This document shows, in pieces, positions 1-5,097 of a stretch of DNA of 8,414 bases. Under the pieces are notes generated by a model. The model did not search any database and was not told the origin of the DNA. It saw only the letters and a list, made by a program, of their open reading frames with translations. A program made the translations under genes and the position numbers. This DNA comes from an uncultured Gemmatimonadales bacterium (lineage in GTDB: Bacteria > Gemmatimonadota > Gemmatimonadetes > Longimicrobiales > Gaopeijiaceae). The stretch spans positions 1 through 8,414 of the forward strand of contig CALJLC010000531.1 in assembly GCA_937982605.1 (NCBI GenBank), read 5' to 3'. How positions within the stretch are numbered: the stretch's first letter is position 1; each line of letters starts with the position of its first letter.

Positions 1-616
1 AGCCGGCGCGGTCGCTCACGAAGTTGACGAGCTCCCACGTGTCGCCGCCGTCCCGGGTGCGGTAGAGGCCCCGCTCGGGGTTCGAGCGCCACAGCGCACC
101 CAGGGCCGCCACGTACACCACGTCCGGATTCGTCGGATGCACCTGGATCCGTCCGATGTGCTCGGTCGCCTCGAGACCCTTGAGCTCCCACGTCGCGCCG
201 CCGTCGGTGGACTTGTAGATCCCGCCACCGGGCGAGATCGAGTTCCGGGAGTCCTCCTCACCGGTACCGGCCCAGATCTGCTCGGGGTCGCTCGGCGCGA
301 TGGCGATGTCGCCGAGCGAGATCACGCGCTCGTTCTGGAAGAGCGGCCGGAAGGTCTGGCCGTTGTTCGTCGTCTTCCAGATCCCGCCCGCGGCCGCGGC
401 CACGTAGAACGTCTTCGACGGGCTCGGCAGCCCCTCCACGTCGGTCACGCGCCCGGACATGTTGGCCGGGCCGATCGAGCGCCAGCGGAGCGCTTCCTCC
501 CACTCCTCGTGGAGCGAGACCATGGACTGCGCCCGCAGCCCGTCGGGCGTGCCGAGCGTGAGCAGCGTGAAGGCGACGACCGCCGGGGCAAGCGTCCGGA
601 AGGGTCGGAGATCCAT
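1..616 (-). CDS. Secreted BNR-repeat / sortilin (VPS10)-like beta-propeller protein, C-terminus outside window
   Basis: The minus strand is open from the ATG at 616 to the window edge: 205 codons without a stop, so this is the N-terminal part of a longer protein. Residues 1-30 form a Sec signal peptide (basic start, hydrophobic core about 9-21, likely cleavage near R-A-Q, residues 28-30). The mature part starts with the WRSIGPANMSGRVTDV segment (45-60) typical of exported BNR/sortilin-type proteins. Three BNR-like blades follow: GGIWKTTNNGQTF (77-89), GGIYKSTDGGATW (131-143) and RGLYRTRDGGDTW (182-194). The family folds as a beta-propeller outside the cytoplasmic membrane; annotations such as 'glycosyl hydrolase' or 'sialidase-like' are common, but the activity is usually unproven and no substrate can be read here. 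Related proteins often reach about 1000 residues. No strong ribosome site precedes the ATG. It may be read through from the fasciclin gene 224 bp upstream. Confidence 0.88.
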   Translation of the reverse strand, partial: MDLRPFRTLAPAVVAFTLLTLGTPDGLRAQSMVSLHEEWEEALRWRSIGPANMSGRVTDVEGLPSPSKTFYVAAAAGGIWKTTNNGQTFRPLFQNERVISLGDIAIAPSDPEQIWAGTGEEDSRNSISPGGGIYKSTDGGATWELKGLEATEHIGRIQVHPTNPDVVYVAALGALWRSNPERGLYRTRDGGDTWELVNFVSDRAG

Positions 617-840
617 CGTGGTATCCGGTTCAGCGAGGGACGAATCGGGGAAGCTGAGCCGGGACCCTGGGACGCGCCAGTGGTCCCCGCCCGGCCCAGG
701 AGACCGATACGGGGACCCGCGAACCCGGTCCGACGTTGGGGCTCCGCCCCACGACACGACGGCCCCCGAAGGGCGCTCTGCCCCCGGAGGCCGGTGTCCC
801 TGCCTGTCGGCGCAGCGCCGGAGCGCTGCGCCAGACGGCG
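617..840. other. Non-coding gap with clustered GC-rich hairpins between fasciclin and BNR genes
   Basis: I see no convincing gene here on either strand. The gap contains a row of short inverted repeats: a 6-bp stem at 737-742/746-751 (GGGGC, loop TCC, GCCCC plus one T-A pair), a 4-bp stem at 771-774/780-783, and a perfect 10-bp stem at 809-832 listed separately. It must also hold the translation start region of the BNR gene, but no clear -35/-10 pair reading leftward was found. Confidence 0.5.
809..832 (-). terminator. Perfect 10-bp stem-loop just after the fasciclin stop
   Basis: GGCGCAGCGC (809-818) and GCGCTGCGCC (823-832) are exact reverse complements around a 4-base loop (CGGA on the plus strand, TCCG in a minus-strand transcript). 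It lies 8 bp beyond the fasciclin stop codon, where a terminator would be expected. No T-run follows on the minus strand, so it is either a U-less terminator, a 3'-end stabiliser that protects the fasciclin mRNA, or a REP-like element. Confidence 0.5.
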
Positions 841-1347
841 TCAGCGGCTGATCTGCTGCGCGATGTCGGCGGGAAGGATGACGCGGTCGATCACGTGGAT
901 GATCCCGTTCGTCGCCTCGATGTCCGTGGCCACGACCGTGGCGTCGCCGACCTTCACGGTGCCGTCCACGACCATGATGTTCACGTCCAGACCGGCGGCC
1001 GTCTCGGCTTCCGACAGCCCGATCACGTCGGCGGCCGGGACGCGGCCCGGAACCACGTGATAGAGCAGCACCTGCGTGAGCGCCTCCTTGTCGGCGAGCA
1101 GCGCCTGCAGCGTCGCCTCGGGGATGCGGGCGAACGCCTCGTCGGACGGCGCGAAGACCGTGAACGGGCCGTCGCCCTGCAGCACGGCCACGAGGTCGGC
1201 CGCGTCGGCGGCGGTCAGCAGCGTCTCGAAGTTCCCCGCCGCCTTGGCGGTGGCCACGATGTCGCCCTCCTGGGCGTCGGCGGCGTTCGGGGCGGCGAGT
1301 GCGATGGGCGCGGCGACCATGGCCGCGGCAATGAGCTTCCTGAGCAT
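841..1347 (-). CDS. Secreted single-domain fasciclin (FAS1) protein
   Basis: 168 residues. The start at 1347 is preceded by a strong ribosome site (AGGAGAG, about 8 bases before the ATG) and directly begins a signal peptide: MLRK, hydrophobic core about 5-19, likely cleavage near D-A-Q (24-26). A longer in-frame start at 1422 would bury the signal peptide behind 25 extra residues and is rejected. The mature protein is one FAS1 domain of usual length: H1 motif TVFAPSDEAF (63-72), the YH motif at Y96-H97 followed by VVPG, and the H2 motif NGIIHVIDRVILP (147-159). FAS1 domains act outside the cell in adhesion or matrix contacts; the ligand is unknown. The gene is divergent from a CarH/LitR-type regulator and has its own sigma70-like promoter, with a leader of about 80 bases, in the shared regulatory island. 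Control by that regulator is inferred from arrangement and operator-like repeats. Confidence 0.93.
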   Translation of the reverse strand: MLRKLIAAAMVAAPIALAAPNAADAQEGDIVATAKAAGNFETLLTAADAADLVAVLQGDGPFTVFAPSDEAFARIPEATLQALLADKEALTQVLLYHVVPGRVPAADVIGLSEAETAAGLDVNIMVVDGTVKVGDATVVATDIEATNGIIHVIDRVILPADIAQQISR

Positions 1348-1424
1348 CGTCGAGCTCTCCTGTCGAAGAATGGGCCCGGAGACCGGCGGTCGAACCATCC
1401 GAGCTCCGCGCTCCGTGTTCATAA

Positions 1425-1492
1425 GTTGTCCAACAATCGTACAAGAGTTCGCCTGGTTGTCAAGAGCACGTTCATCTATTTACTTTGACAAC
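1425..1492. repeat. Three GTTGTC/GACAAC half-sites phased at 31 bp: candidate operator of the CarH-like regulator
   Basis: GTTGTC occurs at 1425-1430 and 1456-1461, and its complement GACAAC at 1487-1492, so the start-to-start distance is 31 bp both times, close to three helical turns. Copies 2 and 3 extend to an 8-bp inverted repeat (GTTGTCAA at 1456-1463, TTGACAAC at 1485-1492). Copy 1 lies in a small palindrome, GTTG-TC-CAAC (1425-1434). Copies 2 and 3 overlap the -35 boxes of the two divergent promoters, and copy 1 covers the predicted start of the fasciclin transcript. A protein bound to all three would block both genes. Part of the similarity is simply shared -35 consensus; the exact spacing and copy 1 are not explained by that. 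Confidence 0.5.
1436..1463 (-). promoter_or_regulatory. Sigma70-like promoter for the fasciclin gene
   Basis: On the minus strand, TTGACA (1463 to 1458, consensus -35) is followed after 16 bp by TACGAT (1441 to 1436, four of six matches to the -10 consensus). The predicted transcript would start near 1429, giving an untranslated leader of about 80 bases before the ATG at 1347. The -35 box lies inside one of the 31-bp-phased GTTGTC repeats. Confidence 0.6.
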
Positions 1493-1514
1493 ACTTCGAC
1501 AGAAGCGCTACTTT
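1485..1514 (+). promoter_or_regulatory. Sigma70-like promoter for the MerR/B12 regulator, probably leaderless
   Basis: A perfect TTGACA (1485-1490) is followed, 18 bp on, by TACTTT (1509-1514), a weak -10 box. A start about 7 bases after the -10 falls at about 1521, within a few bases of the ATG at 1523, so the mRNA would be essentially leaderless. This fits the absence of a well-placed Shine-Dalgarno sequence before this ATG. Confidence 0.5.
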
Positions 1515-1522
1515 GATGGATC

Positions 1523-2455
1523 ATGGCCAACTCCACAGAACCCAGACATCCGATCCGCGTCGTCGCCCAGCGGACGGGACTATCGACCCCCGTCCTGCGC
1601 GCCTGGGAGCGCCGCTACGGCGCGGTGGCGCCGACCCGCTCCGACGGTGGCCAGCGCCTCTACTCGGATGACGACATCCGACGCCTGCAGCTCCTCGCTA
1701 CCGCCGTCGACGGCGGACGGAGCATCGGGAGAATCGCGCGGCTCGGGGCCGAAGAGCTCGAGTCACTGATCGACGAGGACCGGGAGACGCCCATCCTGGC
1801 CCCGGGACGCACGGTGGCGCCCGACGTCGAGCGGGTGGGAGCCGCCCTCGATCTCGTCCATGCCCTCGACGTCGCGGAGCTCGAGCGCTTCCTCATGCGC
1901 ACGGCGGTGGAGCTGAGGCCGCACGAGCTCGTCGAGGGGCTCATGGTGCCGTTGCTCCAGGAGGTGGGTCGCTCCTGGCAGAGCGGACGACTGCCCCCGA
2001 GCTCCGAGCACCTCGCATCCGTCGCCTTCCGACGCTTCCTCGAGTGGATGTCCGAGGCCAGCGGCGTCGAGCCGACGGCCCCCCTCGCGGTGACGGGCAC
2101 CCCGGCTGGACAGCGCCACGAGTTCGGAGCGCTCCTGGCGGGCGTCATGGTCGGATACGAGGGATGGCGCGTGCGCTTCCTGGGTCCGGACCTGCCGGCG
2201 GAGGAAATCGCGAAGGTCGCTCAGCAGCTCGGCGCTTCGATGGTGGTCCTCTCGGCCGTGCATCCACGGCTCGACCCCGCCGGGGTCCAGGAGATCGTGG
2301 AGCTCCGACGCATGCTGCCGGGGTCGGTCCGGGTCGTCATCGGCGGAGCGGGTGCGGATCCGCACGTCGAGCGCTGGCGCGAAGTGGGGATCCAGAGCTT
2401 CCCGACCCTCGCCGAGTTCCGTGAGAGCCTGACGATCGCCGACGACGCGAACTGA
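1523..2455 (+). CDS. MerR-family regulator with B12-binding domain (CarH/LitR-type photoreceptor)
   Basis: 310 residues, the usual CarH size. Residues 10-75 are a MerR winged helix-turn-helix (LRAWERRYG at 25-33, then GGQRLYS at 42-48). Residues about 105-180 form the helical bundle that caps cobalamin, and about 186-305 the Rossmann-like B12 domain. Visible motifs: W152-x9-E162-H163, the Wx9EH signature of adenosylcobalamin-sensing CarH proteins; H199 in GQRHEFG, the expected lower axial cobalt ligand; LSAVHP (243-248); and VVIGGAGA (271-278). CarH proteins repress as AdoCbl-bound tetramers in the dark and release DNA when light breaks the Co-C bond. Two departures are visible: Q197 replaces the acidic residue of (D/E)xHxxG, and Q153 follows W152 where Thermus CarH has the His used after photolysis. 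The gene is divergent from the fasciclin gene and probably controls both. Ligand and light response are inferred. Confidence 0.92.
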   Translation: MANSTEPRHPIRVVAQRTGLSTPVLRAWERRYGAVAPTRSDGGQRLYSDDDIRRLQLLATAVDGGRSIGRIARLGAEELESLIDEDRETPILAPGRTVAPDVERVGAALDLVHALDVAELERFLMRTAVELRPHELVEGLMVPLLQEVGRSWQSGRLPPSSEHLASVAFRRFLEWMSEASGVEPTAPLAVTGTPAGQRHEFGALLAGVMVGYEGWRVRFLGPDLPAEEIAKVAQQLGASMVVLSAVHPRLDPAGVQEIVELRRMLPGSVRVVIGGAGADPHVERWREVGIQSFPTLAEFRESLTIADDAN

Positions 2456-2468
2456 CCCCTCCGGTCAG
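2452..2468. terminator. Small hairpin spanning both convergent stop codons
   Basis: CTGACC (2452-2457) and GGTCAG (2463-2468) form a 6-bp inverted repeat around CCTCC. It contains the regulator's TGA (2453-2455) and, on the other strand, the TGA of the CxxC protein (2465-2467). The two genes end 9 bp apart, so this could serve as a shared weak terminator, but there is no T-run and the stem is short. Confidence 0.3.
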
Positions 2469-3541
2469 CCCCCCTCGGCCTCCGGCACGAAGCGGCCGAG
2501 CCGGGTCTGAACCCGGATCGGCAGGCGCCGCACATGCGCCTCCAGAAGGCGCCGCGGCGTGAGCTCCTGGTCGATGATGCGGGCGATCTCCTCCTCGCGC
2601 TTCCACATGAACTCGATCGCGCGCACCTCCAGATCGAGCATCCGCTGCTCGACGGACTCGTTGAGGGCGATCTCGAGCCCGATCGTTCCGGTGGCCCCCA
2701 TCTTCCAGAGGCACTGCCGGCTATCCGTGGCCGCCAGCGTGAACTCGCCGGCCGATCCCGCGTGCTCGATCGCCTGCGCCGCCTCCGTGATGCGGCGCTC
2801 GCTCGCCCCTCCGATGTTCTGGTACGCGAGCAGCCGACGCAGGACGTTCTCGGCCACGTCGCCGTGCAGCTCGTACACCTTCTCGGGCGTCCAGGGGTCG
2901 CAGCGCTGGCACGGGATCCCCACACCGAGGCGGCCGTCCTCCCCCCGGAGGGGATAGACCCACCACCCGAGGTCGTAGCGCAGCGCGCGCAGCGTGCTCC
3001 GGCAGTACGGGCACGTCTCGCGCCCGTGCCACGCGGCCCATCCGAAGCGGCGCCACCGGAGCACGTCGGCCACCGGCGTGTCGCTCCAGTCGATCGCCAC
3101 GTCGCCGTCGGAGAAGCCGATGATGTCGCCGACGTACTGCATGGCGCCGAAGGTGTACGCCGCGACCCGGGAGCGTCGGCTGTCGAACGACGCCTTGCGG
3201 CGCCGCAGCTCCCGGCCGTAGCGCCACCACGCCTGCTCGGCGAGCCCGGCCGCGCCGACGCGCACCAGCGTCAGCGGCCCGGCCTGAAGGAGGGTGACGT
3301 TGGCGGTGTGGCCCAGAGGACGGGCGAAGTCGCGGGTGAGCCGCTCGAGCTCGTACAGCGCGGCCTCTCGTTCCTCGATCGGCGCCAGATTCCACCGGTG
3401 GCACCGCTCGCAGATGGCCCAGAGGCGACCCTGCACCGGATCGAAGGCGATCCGGCGTCCGCGTGGCAGGTGTGCGAGCTGCCCGTTCTCGGCGAATTCG
3501 CCGTGGCAGAAGAGGCAGCGCCTGAACATCGTCGTCATCAT
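2465..3541 (-). CDS. Unrecognised protein with four CxxC pairs (two putative zinc ribbons)
   Basis: 358 residues; I do not recognise the family. Four CxxC pairs are seen: C9-C12 (CLFC), C44-C47 (CERC), C177-C180 (CPYC) and C211-C214 (CQRC). They group naturally into two four-cysteine ribbons, one at 9-47 and one at 177-214, each with its two pairs about 32 residues apart, so an internal duplication of a zinc-ribbon module is plausible. The linker (about 55-170) and the C-terminal part (about 220-358) are charged, rich in Arg and Glu, and probably helical. There is no signal peptide or membrane segment, so it is probably cytoplasmic. The start at 3541 has AAGGAG 11 bases upstream and a nearer AAGGGA; ATGs at codons 2 and 5 are possible alternatives. 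It follows the RidA-like gene by 97 bp on the same strand. The paired cysteines fit zinc or nucleic-acid/protein contact, but no function can be assigned. Confidence 0.85.
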   Translation of the reverse strand: MMTTMFRRCLFCHGEFAENGQLAHLPRGRRIAFDPVQGRLWAICERCHRWNLAPIEEREAALYELERLTRDFARPLGHTANVTLLQAGPLTLVRVGAAGLAEQAWWRYGRELRRRKASFDSRRSRVAAYTFGAMQYVGDIIGFSDGDVAIDWSDTPVADVLRWRRFGWAAWHGRETCPYCRSTLRALRYDLGWWVYPLRGEDGRLGVGIPCQRCDPWTPEKVYELHGDVAENVLRRLLAYQNIGGASERRITEAAQAIEHAGSAGEFTLAATDSRQCLWKMGATGTIGLEIALNESVEQRMLDLEVRAIEFMWKREEEIARIIDQELTPRRLLEAHVRRLPIRVQTRLGRFVPEAEGG

Positions 3542-3611
3542 CCCGTCCCTTGCTCCTTCAACCTAACCGGAGCCCGCGGGGTTCCGACAGGCTCGAGACG
3601 CCGGGCGAACG

Positions 3612-3628
3612 GACCGGACGGCCCGGTC
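3612..3628. repeat. Short inverted repeat between RidA-like and CxxC genes
   Basis: GACCGG (3612-3617) and CCGGTC (3623-3628) pair around a 5-base loop, 10 bp beyond the RidA-like stop. It could be a weak terminator or nothing: there is no T-run, and 6-bp GC-rich inverted repeats are common in such DNA. Confidence 0.25.
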
Positions 3629-3638
3629 GACGTCGGGT

Positions 3639-4169
3639 TCACGAGCCGGCGGGAACCGCAGCGATGCAATCGATCTCGACGAGGGCCCCGAGCGCGAGGC
3701 CGGTCGCGGCAAGCGCGGCTCGGGCCGGCGGGTCGTTCGGGAAGTACTGGATGTAGACCGCGTTCATGGCGGCGTAGTCGTCGATGTCGGCCAGGAACAC
3801 CGTGCACTTCACCAGATCCTCGAGCGTGGCACCGGCCGCGGCGAGCACGGCCATGATGTTGTCGAACGTCTGCCGGGTCTCCGCCTCGATGCCGCCCTCG
3901 ACGAGCTGCGGGGGATCGACGCCCGGGAGCGCCCCGAGCTGGCCCGAGAGGAAGATCAGGTTGCCCGAGCGGATGGCGTGGGAGAAGACGGGCAGGCGAG
4001 CGACGCCCTCGGGGGTGATCACCTGGCGGCGCGGCGACTGGGAAACGGGCACCGGCTGGCGGTCGGTGCGCTCCTCCAGCGTGCACGCGGTCGGGGCGAG
4101 CGCCACCAGCGAGGCGAGCGCCACCAGGCGGAGCGACGCGGGGCGGACGGGATGGAGGCGTCGGGGCAT
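3639..4169 (-). CDS. Exported RidA/YjgF/UK114-family protein, possibly a lipoprotein
   Basis: 176 residues. Residues 48-176 match a whole RidA domain (family proteins are about 130 residues). Visible features are LIFLSGQLGA (71-80), the R150 of the PPAR motif that in RidA binds the imine/enamine carboxylate, and E165 in EIDCIA (165-170). These are the residues expected of an active imine deaminase rather than an inactive homologue. Before it lies an N-terminal extension that ordinary RidA lacks: Arg-rich start, hydrophobic core about 13-26 (LRLVALASLVALAP), then P-T-A-C with C29, resembling a lipobox although Pro at -3 is unusual. Export to the periplasm or membrane is therefore likely, which is odd because RidA's known job, removing 2-aminoacrylate made by PLP enzymes, is cytoplasmic. 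No strong ribosome site precedes the ATG; the start is set by the signal sequence. Confidence 0.88.
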   Translation of the reverse strand: MPRRLHPVRPASLRLVALASLVALAPTACTLEERTDRQPVPVSQSPRRQVITPEGVARLPVFSHAIRSGNLIFLSGQLGALPGVDPPQLVEGGIEAETRQTFDNIMAVLAAAGATLEDLVKCTVFLADIDDYAAMNAVYIQYFPNDPPARAALAATGLALGALVEIDCIAAVPAGS

Positions 4170-4287
4170 CGTGACTCGATCGGATGGGGGCGAGCGCGCA
4201 CCGGCACGGACGCGGTCAACCTCGGTTGCGGCCCGACGAAACGCCAGCGGGGACGCGCTTGGCGCCGCCCAGCGTCATATTTCCCCG
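4170..4287. promoter_or_regulatory. Divergent promoter region of RidA-like and sulfotransferase genes
   Basis: This 118-bp gap must carry both promoters. The one AT-rich spot is CATATT (4276-4281), a fair -10 box whose expected start point, about 7 bases on, is the A of the sulfotransferase ATG at 4288. That suggests a leaderless mRNA, but no acceptable -35 lies 16-18 bp upstream. A small palindrome, CAACC-TC-GGTTG (4217-4228), is a weak operator candidate. No convincing leftward promoter was found. Confidence 0.3.
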
Positions 4288-5097
4288 ATGCACCCGCCAC
4301 GCCCACTCGCGCCCCCGCCCCGACTCCTCGTCTCCGCGGCGTCGCACCGAAGCGGCAGCACCCTGCTGCAGCGGTACGTCACGGCTCGATCGAAGACCTT
4401 CGTCTGGGGAGAGAACGGCCCCTTCGTGCCCGCGCTGCTGACCGCCCTGGACGGGTGGCCGTCGACGAGGCGCAACGAGCAGGACGTCGAGGCGGTGATG
4501 GCGGATCCCACCCTGCCGGAGCGGAAATACACCCCGAATCTGGCACCGCCGCGGGAGGTGGCCGAGGAGGCGATCCGGGAGACGATCCTGCGGGTGTACC
4601 GGACCGTTCCCGAGGGCTTCGACGGGTGGGGCTGGAAGGCCATCGGCTACGGACCGCGCGTCGTCCGGCTGCTGCGTTCGATGTTCCCGGAGCTGCGGGT
4701 CGTGCTCCTCGTCCGCGATCCGTGGGACGTGGCGCGCTCGATCCGCCGCAAAGGCTGGATCGAGCGGCGGGGCTACTTCGCCGACATGGGGGAGGCGGCC
4801 GAGGCGTGGCGTCGGGGCGCAGAAGCCGCCGAACGGCTCGCCGGACTCGACGACCCCGCCTTCTTCCTCCTCCGCTACGAAGACCTGGGCGACCGTCTCC
4901 CGGAGCTCAACCGCTTCCTCGGCCTGGCCGACGACCCGGCTCGTGAAGACGAGGTGCTCTCCCGCCGGCTGGGCACCGCTCCGGCGGTGAGCCGCTTCCG
5001 GCCCACGGACGACGACGTGGCCGAGGTGACCCGCGTGTGCGGAGAGGTGGCTGCCCGCTTCGGATACGCGGCGCCGACGGTGGAGGCGGGACGGTGA
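4288..5097 (+). CDS. PAPS-dependent sulfotransferase family protein
   Basis: 269 residues. The 5'-phosphosulfate loop is at 15-27 (S-A-A-S-H-R21-S22-G23-S24-T-L-L). The 3'-phosphate motif LVRDPWDVARSI lies at 141-152 with R143 and S151 in the expected places. GWGWKAIG (113-120) and RYEDLG (196-201) are also typical of this sulfotransferase group. The family moves a sulfuryl group from PAPS to a hydroxyl or amine on a lipid, glycan or small molecule; the acceptor cannot be read. No signal peptide is seen, so it acts in the cytoplasm. The start has no Shine-Dalgarno but has a -10-like box 7 bases upstream; longer in-frame starts would run back through the RidA-like gene and are rejected. The stop overlaps the GTG start of the ABC exporter (GTGA), implying translational coupling and a shared pathway. 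Sure of family, not of substrate. Confidence 0.88.
   Translation: MHPPRPLAPPPRLLVSAASHRSGSTLLQRYVTARSKTFVWGENGPFVPALLTALDGWPSTRRNEQDVEAVMADPTLPERKYTPNLAPPREVAEEAIRETILRVYRTVPEGFDGWGWKAIGYGPRVVRLLRSMFPELRVVLLVRDPWDVARSIRRKGWIERRGYFADMGEAAEAWRRGAEAAERLAGLDDPAFFLLRYEDLGDRLPELNRFLGLADDPAREDEVLSRRLGTAPAVSRFRPTDDDVAEVTRVCGEVAARFGYAAPTVEAGR

Noticed and set aside
137..1060. Plus-strand open frame over the BNR and fasciclin genes
   Set aside because: Compositional artefact; the minus strand carries recognisable signal peptides and domain motifs for both genes.
1348..1422. Longer fasciclin start at 1422, close to the predicted transcript start
   Set aside because: It would add 25 residues before the signal peptide, whereas the ATG at 1347 has a strong ribosome site and a normal leader.
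2534..3856. Long plus-strand open frame opposite the CxxC and RidA-like genes
   Set aside because: Low-complexity Arg/Pro/Ala-rich translation without motifs; it runs antisense through two well-supported genes, as expected from high GC.
5037..5093. Upstream start for the ABC exporter
   Set aside because: It would add 19 Gly/Arg-rich residues inside the sulfotransferase; the GTG at 5094 has GGAGG at good spacing and overlaps the stop.
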